A stretch of DNA of 64,000 bases from Amycolatopsis sulphurea (GTDB lineage Bacteria; Actinomycetota; Actinomycetes; Mycobacteriales; Pseudonocardiaceae). Both the position numbers and the translations under genes were made by a program. The DNA is taken from NCBI RefSeq assembly GCF_002564045.1, contig NZ_PDJK01000002.1, positions 2,852,001 to 2,916,000 of the forward strand. Direction: 5' to 3'. Below, piece by piece: positions 41,167 to 50,042 of the stretch (positions are counted from its first letter, which is position 1; each line of letters opens with the position of its first letter). The notes below the pieces were generated by a model, which saw only the letters and a program-made list of their open reading frames with translations, was not told the origin of the DNA and ran no database searches.

Positions 41167-43431
41167 ATGTCCCGGCAGTTCCTCGCGGAGGGCGGCCTCA
41201 CGCTTTCCGGGGGTGGCTACACCATCGTCGGTGTGGTCGCCGTGGTCGCCCTTGTCGCACTGGTCATCGGTTACGTCCTGCTCAAAGAGGTGCTGGCCGC
41301 CGGCCAGGGCACCGCGAAGATGCAGGACATCGCGAAGGCAGTGCAGGAAGGTGCGGCCGCATACCTGAAGCGACAGCGCAACACCCTCGCCATCTTCGGC
41401 GTCGTGGTGTTCCTGCTGCTGTTTGCGCTCCCCGCCGACGACTGGAACGAGCGGATCGGCCGGTCGATCTTCTTCCTGATCGGCGCGGTGTTCTCGTTCA
41501 CCATCGGCTACCTCGGCATGTGGCTGGCCACGCAGGCGAATCTGCGCGTCGCCGCGGCCTCGCGCGAGGAGGGCGGCCGCGAGATCGCCATGCGCGTGGC
41601 GTTCCGCACCGGTGGCGTGGTCGGCATGATCACCGTCGGCCTCGGCCTCTTCGGTGCTGCCGTGGTGGTGCTGGTCTACACCGGCCAGGCGCCGAAGGTG
41701 CTGGAGGGCTTCGGGTTCGGCGCCGCGCTGATCGCCATGTTCATGCGGGTCGGCGGCGGCATCTTCACCAAGGCCGCGGACGTCGGCGCGGACCTGGTCG
41801 GCAAGGTGGAGCAGGGCATCCCGGAAGACGACCCGCGCAACGCCGCGACGATCGCGGACAACGTGGGCGACAACGTCGGGGACTGCGCCGGCATGGCCGC
41901 GGACCTCTTCGAGTCCTACGCGGTGATGCTCGTCGCCGCGCTGATCCTGGGCAGCTCCGCGTTCGGCGCGTCCGGCCTGATCTTCCCGCTCATGGTGCCC
42001 GCGATCGGGGTGATCACCGCGGTGATCGGCGTCTACATCACGAAGGCGCGCAGCGGGGAAGGCGGTCTCGTCACGATCAACCGCTCGTTCTACATCTCCG
42101 CGGTGATCTCCGCCGTTCTGTCGGCCATCGCCGCGTTCGCCTACCTGCCGAGCAGCTTCGCCGAATTCGGCGACGCGTTCGGGGGCACCGCGGGAAACCC
42201 GGCGGTCATCGCGACCGTTTCGGTGATCATCGGCATCGTACTGGCGGCGGTCATCCTGAAGATCACCGGCTACTACACCGGCACCGAGTACAAGCCCGTC
42301 AAGGACGTCGGCAAGACCTCGGAAACCGGTCCGGCCACAGTGATCCTGTCCGGTATCTCGGTCGGTTTCGAGTCCGCGGTCTACACCGCGCTGGTGATCG
42401 GCGCCGCGGTGTTCGGTGCCTACCTGCTGGGCGGCGGCGTCGCGCTGTTCGCCGTGGCGCTGGCCGGTACCGGTCTGCTGACCACGGTCGGCGTCATCGT
42501 CGCGATGGACACCTTCGGCCCGGTCTCGGACAACGCGCAGGGCATCGCCGAGATGTCCGGTGACGTGGACGAGAAGGCCGCGGGCATCCTCACCGAACTC
42601 GACGCGGTCGGCAACACCACCAAGGCGATCACCAAGGGCATCGCGATCGCCACCGCGGTGCTCGCCGCGACTGCTCTGTTCGGGTCGTATTCGGACGCGA
42701 TCACGAAGGCCGTCGGCACCACGGGTTCGTTCGTCGCGAACATCGCCAGCCCGCCCACCCTGGTCGGCGTGATCATCGGCGCGGCCGTGGTGTTCCTGTT
42801 CTCCGGGCTGGCGGTCAACGCGGTGTCGCGGGCGGCAGGCGCGGTGGTGTACGAGGTGCGCCGCCAGTTCCGCGAAATCGCCGGGATCATGGAGGGGACC
42901 ACGCGGCCCGAGTACGGCCGGGTCGTGGACATCGTGACCCGCGATTCGCTGCGGGAGCTGGCCACGCCGGGTCTGCTCGCGGTGTTCGCGCCGATCGCGG
43001 TCGGTTTCGGCCTCGGCACCGGCGCGCTGGCCGGGTATCTGGCCGGCGCGATCGCCACCGGCACTCTGATGGCGATCTTCCTCGCCAACTCCGGTGGTGC
43101 CTGGGACAACGCGAAGAAACTGGTGGAGGACGGCAATCACGGTGGCAAGGGCTCGGCCGCGCACGACGCGACCGTCATCGGCGACACCGTGGGCGACCCG
43201 TTCAAGGACACCGCCGGTCCGGCGATCAACCCGTTGATCAAGGTCATGAACCTGGTTTCGGTGCTGATCGCGCCCGCCGTGGTCACGCTGTCGATGGGCG
43301 GCGGTGCGCACACCACCTGGCGGATCGTGATCGCGCTCGTGGCGGTCGCGGTGGTGGCGGCGGCGATCGTCGTGTCCAAGCGGCGCGGCACGGTCATCGC
43401 GGATACTCCGGCTCCGGCCAACGCGGTCTGA
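41167..43431 (+). CDS. hppA: K+-insensitive proton-pumping membrane pyrophosphatase
   Basis: A 754-residue pump that couples hydrolysis of PPi to proton export, with about 16 membrane helices. Substrate motifs FTKAADVGADLVGKVE and DDPRNAATIADNVGDNVGD are intact. GNTTKAITKG has Lys where K+-dependent enzymes have Ala, which marks the K+-independent class. ATG 41167 has AGGAGG 5 nt upstream. A soluble pyrophosphatase gene is also present at the window end. Confidence 0.97.
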   Translation: MSRQFLAEGGLTLSGGGYTIVGVVAVVALVALVIGYVLLKEVLAAGQGTAKMQDIAKAVQEGAAAYLKRQRNTLAIFGVVVFLLLFALPADDWNERIGRSIFFLIGAVFSFTIGYLGMWLATQANLRVAAASREEGGREIAMRVAFRTGGVVGMITVGLGLFGAAVVVLVYTGQAPKVLEGFGFGAALIAMFMRVGGGIFTKAADVGADLVGKVEQGIPEDDPRNAATIADNVGDNVGDCAGMAADLFESYAVMLVAALILGSSAFGASGLIFPLMVPAIGVITAVIGVYITKARSGEGGLVTINRSFYISAVISAVLSAIAAFAYLPSSFAEFGDAFGGTAGNPAVIATVSVIIGIVLAAVILKITGYYTGTEYKPVKDVGKTSETGPATVILSGISVGFESAVYTALVIGAAVFGAYLLGGGVALFAVALAGTGLLTTVGVIVAMDTFGPVSDNAQGIAEMSGDVDEKAAGILTELDAVGNTTKAITKGIAIATAVLAATALFGSYSDAITKAVGTTGSFVANIASPPTLVGVIIGAAVVFLFSGLAVNAVSRAAGAVVYEVRRQFREIAGIMEGTTRPEYGRVVDIVTRDSLRELATPGLLAVFAPIAVGFGLGTGALAGYLAGAIATGTLMAIFLANSGGAWDNAKKLVEDGNHGGKGSAAHDATVIGDTVGDPFKDTAGPAINPLIKVMNLVSVLIAPAVVTLSMGGGAHTTWRIVIALVAVAVVAAAIVVSKRRGTVIADTPAPANAV

Positions 43432-43570
43432 GTCGTTACTCCATCCGGGCCCGGTGCGCTACGGCGTGCCGGGCCCGGTTCGTGTCCACCGGCCGGGCGT
43501 GAGTTGCATCCGTCCGGCGGGTCGGTACGGTCGGGGCGTTCTGGGCTTCGAGTGGCGGGGAGGTGTTCGG

Positions 43571-44155
43571 GTGCGGCCGCGGTGGACCGTCCTTGCCGCG
43601 CTGGCAACGGGAATCGGGATCGGTCTGGCGGGTTGCGGGCAGCCGCCCGCACCGGCCGAGCCGCACGCGGGCGGACAGTCGGACCCGGCGAGCGGCGCCG
43701 ACCCGGCGGCCGGCTGGGCGGACGGGTATTGCACGGCGGTCAGCCACCTCGTGCGCACGCTGGCCGGCCTGCCGGAGATAGATCCGAGTTCCCCGCTACA
43801 GGCGGCCCGGACCGCCAGCAAACTTCTCTCGTCGGTGGTGGACGGAATCGATCGGACGATCGCCGGGCTGGACCGGGTGGGACCGCCTCCGCTGTCCGGC
43901 GGTGAGACCGCGCGTGCGGAGCTGCTCGGCGAGTTCGCTTCAGTGCGTGCCCGCGCTGACGGCGTTCGCCGCCGCCTCGACTCGGCCGGCGGGGCCGACG
44001 CGTCCCGGGCGGCGCTGGGTGAAGCCCGGTCGGTGATCGATGCGGTCAGCAGGCTGGATGTGCTGAAGGGACTCGATGCCACACCCGAGCTGACTGCCGC
44101 GGGCAAGCGGGCGAGGGGGTGCCAGCAGCTCGTGGTGCCGCCGGCGCCGAGCTGA
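43571..44155 (+). CDS. Putative lipoprotein
   Basis: A 194-residue exported protein. The signal peptide ends in the lipobox GLAGCG (Cys near residue 17), so it is probably anchored to the outer face of the membrane. The mature part is helical with DGYCTAVSHLVRTLAGLP and a late Cys (RGCQQLV) that could form a disulfide with it. No family is recognised. GTG 43571 follows GGGGAGG. Confidence 0.75.
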   Translation: MRPRWTVLAALATGIGIGLAGCGQPPAPAEPHAGGQSDPASGADPAAGWADGYCTAVSHLVRTLAGLPEIDPSSPLQAARTASKLLSSVVDGIDRTIAGLDRVGPPPLSGGETARAELLGEFASVRARADGVRRRLDSAGGADASRAALGEARSVIDAVSRLDVLKGLDATPELTAAGKRARGCQQLVVPPAPS

Positions 44156-44209
44156 CCGCCCTTTCGGGTGCCGGCGAAAAAGACACCCGTGTGACGCTCG
44201 CCTCCAATC

Positions 44210-44221
44210 GAACTTGTGTTC
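44210..44221. promoter_or_regulatory. LexA-type SOS box
   Basis: TCGAACTTGTGTTCTA (44208-44223) contains the Gram-positive/actinobacterial LexA core GAAC-N4-GTTC exactly. It abuts a -10 candidate TATCAT at 44222-44227. LexA bound here would block the promoter of the WhiA-like gene. Confidence 0.7.
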
Positions 44222-44225
44222 TATC

Positions 44226-44939
44226 ATGATCGGTGTGGATCGGACGATCTCGCTGTTCTCGGCGGAGGCGACCGGACCGGGGCTCGCGGACCTGGCCGGG
44301 TTGTTGTGCTGTCAGGGGCAGATCACCGGCTTCGGGCGCACCGCGGCCCGGCTGACGGTGGTGGTCGAGCAGGCGTGGCGGGCTCGGGTGCTGGCGCGCG
44401 AATGCCGTGGCCGGGGTGCCGATGCGCAGGTCGCGGTGGCCGACTGCGGGCGGCCGCAGGTGCGCACGTCGTTCCGGGTCGACCTGCTGGGGCTCGCCGA
44501 CCGATGGCTGCGGCCGGGGTGCACCGGTCCGGCCGAGCAGGATTCGGGCAAGGCCGTGCCCGGCGGGTTCCGGCTGAGCGGCGCGATGCTGCGGATGTGG
44601 GCACTCGCCGCCGGTCGTCCGGAGCCCGGTGGATACCTGCTCGGGCTCGACCCGATGGCGCCACTGATGCATGAGGAGCTGGCGGCAGCGCTCGCTCCGC
44701 TCGGAGTGCAGGCGCGGCTGCTCGGGCCGAAGGCCGAGGCGCCGGGCCTGCGGGTCACCGGGCGGCGTCGGCTCGATGGGCTGCTGGAATTGATCGGAGA
44801 GGCGCCTGCCGGTGCCGAGGACGTGTGGCCGGAGTTGCCGCCGGTCGGTGAGCGCCGTCCCGTCCGGACCGAGGGTGAGCCGCGCCGCGCCGGCCGGGAA
44901 GAGAGTCCTCTTCAATACTTACTGGAGGCTGTGGGGTAG
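44226..44939 (+). CDS. WhiA-like protein without helix-turn-helix domain, SOS-box controlled
   Basis: A 237-residue protein. Its N-terminal half (LADLAGLLCCQGQITGFGRTAARLTVVVE) and the later segment LSGAMLRMWALAAGRPEPGGYLLGL...LAPLGVQARLL...LDGLLELIGEAP follow the pattern of the WhiA N-terminal and LAGLIDADG-like regions. The C-terminal DNA-binding domain of WhiA is absent; instead there is a charged tail. A LexA-type box lies 4 bp before ATG 44226. GTG 44235 would fit a leaderless transcript from TATCAT. DNA-damage induction is inferred. Family assignment is moderate. Confidence 0.6.
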   Translation: MIGVDRTISLFSAEATGPGLADLAGLLCCQGQITGFGRTAARLTVVVEQAWRARVLARECRGRGADAQVAVADCGRPQVRTSFRVDLLGLADRWLRPGCTGPAEQDSGKAVPGGFRLSGAMLRMWALAAGRPEPGGYLLGLDPMAPLMHEELAAALAPLGVQARLLGPKAEAPGLRVTGRRRLDGLLELIGEAPAGAEDVWPELPPVGERRPVRTEGEPRRAGREESPLQYLLEAVG

Positions 44940-44952
44940 CTGGATTAGAGAA

Positions 44953-44990
44953 AAGGCCCTCCCCGGCGGTTATGCCGGACAGGGCCCCTT
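44953..44990. terminator. Bidirectional terminator
   Basis: AAGGCCCT (44953) pairs with AGGGCCCCTT (to 44990), and CCGGC/GCCGG extend it inward. It lies between the convergent WhiA-like and protease genes. Confidence 0.7.
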
Positions 44991-45004
44991 CGCGGGACGC
45001 GGGG

Positions 45005-45820
45005 TTACGGCTTCGGCAGCGTGCAGCCCGGCCGGTTGAGGTCCACTTCGCCGGCCGCGGTGAGACAGGCGGGAATACCGTAGGTCTCCTCGCCGTACTT
45101 GGTACCGGCGTGCACGGTGATGTTGCCGGACTCGTCGACCTCGCACGCGTTGTTCAACGTGCAGCGCTCGCCGTTGTCGTTGGACGTGTTGTTCACGCCG
45201 ATGACCTTGCCGGTCGCGTGGTCCTCGATGGGCGAACCGGACGTGCCACCGATCGTGGTGCAGCCGGGGGTGTAGCGGATGGAGTCCTGCCACACCCAGC
45301 CGTTCTCGCGAAGCTCGGGTACGAAGCCGTCGACGCTGCAGGAGTAGGTCTTCTTCCAGTAGCCGGAGACGACGTCGATGGCCGTGCCCGCTTTCGGGTG
45401 GCTGTCGACCAGTTCGAGCGGGGCGACGCCGTACTTGTCCTTGATCCCGGCGTAGCTGTCGGTGAGCTGGTAGAGCGACACGTCGGTGCCGGTCATGGTG
45501 GCGTAGAGGATCTTCTTCGCCTTGACCGTGCCCGCCGAACTCTGCCCGTCCGGGGACCGCAGGTCGAACGTGCGGCCGGAGGCCTGGCCGGTGATCACCT
45601 GGCCCGGCTTCATGAAGCCGGACTCCAGGCAGTGCCCGTTCGACAGCACGAGCGCGGGCGCGTCCAGCGGCGTGGTGGCCGGTTTGACCACCGAGCCGGA
45701 GCAGTTGGACAGCGCCACGGTGCCCGAGAACGAGGTCGTCGCCGCGCTTGCCGCCGGGGCGCCGGCCAACGCGAACACAGCTGCGGTGGCGATCGCGCCA
45801 CCGAGCAGACGTCGAGTCAT
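45005..45820 (-). CDS. Secreted trypsin-like serine protease
   Basis: A 271-residue exported S1-type protease. The signal peptide is MTRRLLGGAIATAAVFALAG..AASA. The catalytic triad is visible as SNGHCLE (His), TGTDVSLYQL (Asp) and GGTSGSPI (Ser). Several Cys could form disulfides. ATG 45820 has AAAGGAA 6 nt upstream; longer frames starting further out were rejected because they precede the signal peptide with unrelated sequence. The substrate is unknown. Confidence 0.88.
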   Translation of the reverse strand: MTRRLLGGAIATAAVFALAGAPAASAATTSFSGTVALSNCSGSVVKPATTPLDAPALVLSNGHCLESGFMKPGQVITGQASGRTFDLRSPDGQSSAGTVKAKKILYATMTGTDVSLYQLTDSYAGIKDKYGVAPLELVDSHPKAGTAIDVVSGYWKKTYSCSVDGFVPELRENGWVWQDSIRYTPGCTTIGGTSGSPIEDHATGKVIGVNNTSNDNGERCTLNNACEVDESGNITVHAGTKYGEETYGIPACLTAAGEVDLNRPGCTLPKP

Positions 45821-46156
45821 GAAGATTCCTTTCGGCAGGTGGGCATAGTAAGTGAAACCTTGGCGACGCGGGGCGCGCCACTGTCGAACGAAGGGGTATC
45901 CATTGCGTGACCGGTTACCCTGCACGGCACGTGTCCGACATCACGTGCTAGGTGTGGAAAGGAAACATCGCCGAGGTCAGTGGCGATCCGACGGGCAGGG
46001 GCCCGCCGGTGGATCCGGGCACCTCTGCGCTGCACAGCCGCCGGGGACGTGCACACTGACAGGTCGAGACGCGGGCGCAGAACCCCCGGAGCGGGGAGAG
46101 AGTGCCGCCGCCGGCGCAGAGGCGACGGCACGGAGATGAGTGGAGAGCAGGACAGC

Positions 46157-49042
46157 GTGGCAGGAGCACGGACCAAGAAGAGCGACGCCGGGGGCAACGG
46201 CGCCGGCCGCCGTCGGCTGGTGATCGTCGAATCGCCGACCAAGGCCCGCAAGATCGCCCCCTACCTCGGCGGCAACTACGTCGTCGAGTCCTCCGTCGGG
46301 CACATCCGCGACCTGCCCCGCGGTGCCGCCGACGTGCCCGCGCAGTACAAGGGCGAGTCCTGGGCCCGTCTCGGCGTGGACATCGACAACGACTTCAAGC
46401 CGCTGTACATCGTCACGCCGGACAAGAAGTCCAAGGTCACCGAGCTGAAGGGCCTGCTCAAGGACGTCGACGAGCTCTACCTCGCCACGGACCCCGACCG
46501 CGAGGGCGAGGCGATCGCCTGGCACCTGCTGGAGACGCTCAAGCCCAAGGTGCCGGTGCGCCGGATGGTCTTCCACGAGGTCACCGAGCAGGCCATCCGC
46601 GCCGCCGCGGACGCCACCCGGGAGCTGGACGCCGACCTGGTCGACGCGCAGGAGACCCGCCGCATCCTCGACCGGCTGTACGGCTACGAGGTCTCGCCGG
46701 TGCTGTGGAAGAAGGTCATGCCGAAGCTCTCGGCGGGCCGCGTGCAGTCCGTGGCGACCCGGATCGTGGTCGAGCGGGAGCGCGAGCGGATGCGCTTCAC
46801 CTCGGCGTCGTACTGGGACATCTCCGCGACCATGAACGCCGGTCCGGACGCGGCTCCGCGGAACTTCCCGGCGCGGCTGGTCTCGGTGGACGGCGCGCGC
46901 CTGGCCACCGGCCGTGACTTCGACTCGAACGGGGAGCTCAAGGGCTCCGGCAAGGACATCCGCGTGCTCGGCGAGGCCGACGCGCAGGCCTTGGCGCAGG
47001 CGCTGCGCGAGCGGGACTTCAAGGTCGCGAGCGTCGAGGAGAAGCCGTACTCGCGCAAGCCGTATCCGCCGTTCATGACCTCGACGCTGCAGCAGGAGGC
47101 CGGCCGTAAGCTGCGCTTCACTTCCGAGCGCACCATGCGCGTCGCGCAGAAGCTGTACGAGAACGGCTACATCACTTATATGCGTACCGACTCGACCACG
47201 CTGTCGGAGTCGGCGATCTCGGCCGCGCGAAGCCAGGCGACGCAGCTGTACGGCAAGGAGTTCGTCTCGCCGTCGCCGCGGCAGTACACGCGCAAGGTGA
47301 AGAACGCACAGGAGGCACACGAGGCGATCCGTCCGTCCGGTGAGGTCTTCCGCACCCCGGGCCAGGTCGCGAGCGAGCTGGACACCGACGGGTTCCGGCT
47401 GTACGAGATGATCTGGCAGCGCACCATCGCGTCGCAGATGGCGGACGCGAAGGGCACCACGATGTCGGTGCGCATCGTCGGTACCGCCACCTCCGGCGAG
47501 GAGTGCACGTTCGCCGCTTCCGGCCGCACGATCACCTTCGCCGGCTTCCTGAAGGCCTACGTCGAGGCCGTCGACACCGAGGCGGGTGGCGAAGCGGACG
47601 ACAAGCAGAGCCGGCTGCCGGTGCTGGTCAAGGATCAGGGCCTGACCGCCGACGAGCTGTCCGCGGACGGGCACAGCACTTCGCCGCCCGCGCGTTACTC
47701 CGAGCCGAGCCTGGTGAGCAAGCTGGAGGAGCTGGGCATCGGCCGCCCGTCCACCTACGCCTCGATCATCAAGACCATCCAGGACCGCGGCTACGTATGG
47801 AAGAAGGGCTCCGCGCTGGTGCCCTCGTGGGTCGCGTTCGCCGTGGTCGCGTTGATGGAGCGGCATTTCGAACGCCTGGTGGACTACAACTTCACCGCCG
47901 GCCTCGAGGACGAGCTGGACCGCATCGCCAACGGTGACGAGCACCGCGCCGAGTGGCTGTCGAAGTTCTACTTCGGCGGCGATCTCGGCGTGGAGGGCTC
48001 GGTCGGCCGGCTGGGCGGGCTGAAGAAGCTGGTCGATGGCAGCGTCGAGGGCATCGACGCGCGGGAGATCAACTCCATCCCGATGTTCAGCGACGCCGAG
48101 GGACACCAGGTCGTGGTGCGCGTCGGCCGGTACGGCCCGTACCTCGAAAGGGAGGTCAACGGCGAGTCGCAGCGCGCGAACCTGCCCGAGGATCTGCCGC
48201 CGGACGAGTTGTCGCCGGAGATCGCGGAAAAGCTGTTCGCCACTCCGCAGGAGGGCCGGGTACTGGGCACCGACCCGGTCAGCGGACACGAGATCGTGGC
48301 GAAGGAAGGCCGCTTCGGCCCGTACGTCACCGAGCTGCTCCCGGAGCCGGAGCTGCCCGAGGACGCCACTGCGGCGCAGAAGAAGGCAGCGAAGGCGAAG
48401 CTGCCGAAGCCGCGTACGGGCTCGCTGTTCAAGGCCATGTCGGTCGAGACGATCACTCTCGACGAAGCGCTGAAGCTGCTGTCGCTGCCGCGCGTGGTGG
48501 GCAAGGACCCGGAGTCGGGCGACGAGATCACCGCGCAGAACGGGCGGTACGGGCCATACCTCAAGAAGGGCACGGACTCGCGGTCGATCCAGACCGAGGA
48601 TCAGTTGTTCTCGATCACGCTCGAAGAGGCGCTGAAGATCTATTCGGAGCCGAAGCAGCGTGGCCGGTCGGCAACGGCGCGTCCGCCGCTCAAGGAACTG
48701 GGCGAGGACCCGGTTTCGGGCAAGCCGATGGTGGTCAAGGACGGCCGCTTCGGTCCGTACGTGACCGACGGCGAGTTCAACGCGACGCTGCGGAAGACCG
48801 ACAGCATCGAGGAGCTGACGGCTGAGCGTGGCGCCGAGCTGCTGGCGGAGAAGCGTGCCAAGGGGCCGGCGCCGAAGCGTAAGGCGCCTGCGCGCAAGAC
48901 CGCCGCGGCGAAGTCGACCACCAAGACTGCGGCTGCCAAGACCACGACGGCCAAGTCCACCACGGCGAAGACCACGGCGAAGTCGCCGGCGGCCAAGAAG
49001 GCGCCCGCGAAGAAGGCGAGCAGTACGGCGAAAGCCAAGTAG
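46157..49042 (+). CDS. topA: DNA topoisomerase I
   Basis: A 961-residue type IA topoisomerase that relaxes negative supercoils. The TOPRIM start LVIVESPTKARKIAPYLG and DPDREGEAIAWHL bind Mg2+. Tyr341 in GYITYMRTDST is the cleavage residue. Actinobacterial C-terminal repeats (NGRYGPYLKKGTDSRS, KDGRFGPYVTDGE) replace zinc fingers. The end is a Lys/Ala/Thr-rich tail of about 55 residues (AKKAPAKKASS). GTG 46157 aligns exactly with the M. tuberculosis TopA start; ATG 46136 would add seven residues. Confidence 0.96.
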   Translation: MAGARTKKSDAGGNGAGRRRLVIVESPTKARKIAPYLGGNYVVESSVGHIRDLPRGAADVPAQYKGESWARLGVDIDNDFKPLYIVTPDKKSKVTELKGLLKDVDELYLATDPDREGEAIAWHLLETLKPKVPVRRMVFHEVTEQAIRAAADATRELDADLVDAQETRRILDRLYGYEVSPVLWKKVMPKLSAGRVQSVATRIVVERERERMRFTSASYWDISATMNAGPDAAPRNFPARLVSVDGARLATGRDFDSNGELKGSGKDIRVLGEADAQALAQALRERDFKVASVEEKPYSRKPYPPFMTSTLQQEAGRKLRFTSERTMRVAQKLYENGYITYMRTDSTTLSESAISAARSQATQLYGKEFVSPSPRQYTRKVKNAQEAHEAIRPSGEVFRTPGQVASELDTDGFRLYEMIWQRTIASQMADAKGTTMSVRIVGTATSGEECTFAASGRTITFAGFLKAYVEAVDTEAGGEADDKQSRLPVLVKDQGLTADELSADGHSTSPPARYSEPSLVSKLEELGIGRPSTYASIIKTIQDRGYVWKKGSALVPSWVAFAVVALMERHFERLVDYNFTAGLEDELDRIANGDEHRAEWLSKFYFGGDLGVEGSVGRLGGLKKLVDGSVEGIDAREINSIPMFSDAEGHQVVVRVGRYGPYLEREVNGESQRANLPEDLPPDELSPEIAEKLFATPQEGRVLGTDPVSGHEIVAKEGRFGPYVTELLPEPELPEDATAAQKKAAKAKLPKPRTGSLFKAMSVETITLDEALKLLSLPRVVGKDPESGDEITAQNGRYGPYLKKGTDSRSIQTEDQLFSITLEEALKIYSEPKQRGRSATARPPLKELGEDPVSGKPMVVKDGRFGPYVTDGEFNATLRKTDSIEELTAERGAELLAEKRAKGPAPKRKAPARKTAAAKSTTKTAAAKTTTAKSTTAKTTAKSPAAKKAPAKKASSTAKAK

Positions 49043-49121
49043 ATCCGTTTCGAAGGGCCATCCGGATGCCAGGGTGTCGGCAAAGTCGGTGTGGAGGGGC
49101 CCTGCGCAGCTGCGGAGGGCT

Positions 49122-49168
49122 GTGAAGGGCCCCTTCACGGACTCTGAGTCCGTCAGGGGCACCCTCAC
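49122..49168. repeat. Dispersed double-palindrome element, decayed copy
   Basis: The left palindrome GTGAAGGGCCCCTTCAC (49122-49138) is perfect. GGACTCTGAGTCC follows, and the right palindrome is degraded to GTCAGGGGCACCCTCAC. Spacing and order equal those at 7561-7607. It lies 80 bp beyond topA. Confidence 0.8.
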
Positions 49169-49279
49169 AGCCCCGAAACCGGTCGGGCAGCCACGGCTCT
49201 CTCTGCTGATCACGGGCCCTCGACCAACTTTGCCGGGCCCTCCCGTCCGGATGGCCCTTCGCATGTTCAGGGGGGCCGG

Positions 49280-49964
49280 GTGGAAGAAGCGCGGCGCGCG
49301 CGAATAGCGGTTTCAGTGGTATTCGCGGTGTGCGGAGCCGCTTTCGCTTCGTGGGCCGCACGCGTGCCCGCAGCGCAGGCGAAGCTCGGTCTCAGCGAGG
49401 GACAGCTGGCGGTCGGTGTTTTCGGGCTGGCAGCGGGTTCGGTGGTCGCGCTGTTGGCCGCGGGTCCGGTGCTGACGAAGATCGGCAGCCGGCGTGGAGT
49501 GGTTTGCGGCGCCACTGTGCTGTGCGCGGGGCTCCCGCTTGCTGCGTTCGCTCCGGATCTGCCGTTGTTCGTTGCCGCTCTCGCTGTGCTCGGAGTCGGC
49601 AACAGCTTGCTCGACGTGTCCATGAACGCGCACGCTGCGCGCGTCGAAGAGGCGTACGGGCGGCCGATCTTTGCCGGATTCCACGCGTTCTGGAACATCG
49701 GCCGTGGCCGGGCTCGGGGTGTCCGCGATGGTCCCGCTCGCGTGGAGCGCCGCCGGGCGCAAACAGCCGGAGGCGCCGGGGCGGGCGATCGCGGCCGTGG
49801 CGGCCTGCGGGTACCTCGGTTTCCTCGCCGGACCGGCGCTGATCGGGCCGCTGTCCGGCGGGATCGGGCTGCACTGGACGTTCGCGGTGGTCGGTGCCCT
49901 GCTGGTGACCGTGCACTTCCTGGCGCCGTCGATGCGGGCCGCCGAACCGGTGCGGCCGGGCTGA
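49280..49964 (+). pseudogene. MFS transporter remnant with internal deletion
   Basis: From GTG 49280 the first four membrane helices of a YbjJ-like MFS permease read well (FASWAARVPAAQAKLGLSEGQL, LLDVSMNAHAARVEEAYGRPI, GFHAFWNIG). At about 49695 the frame shifts and joins the last two helices (ACGYLGFLAGPALIGPLSGGIGLHW ... GALLVTVHFLAPSMR), ending at 49964. Roughly half the protein is missing, so an internal deletion with frameshift has destroyed it. Confidence 0.85.
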
Positions 49965-50042
49965 CCGGCGCGGTCGTCGCCCCTCCGGGTGATTCGAACA
50001 CAGGTTCGAGAAAATCTCGGTCCCAGGGTGTTCAATGCAGGG

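Noticed and set aside
40960..43311. Long open frame antisense to hppA
   Set aside because: Asp/Arg/His-rich mirror of the pyrophosphatase codons; no family features.
45977..49264. Very long open frame antisense to topA
   Set aside because: It is the complement of a strongly conserved gene in high-GC DNA. Its product is Arg/Leu/Val-rich without motifs.
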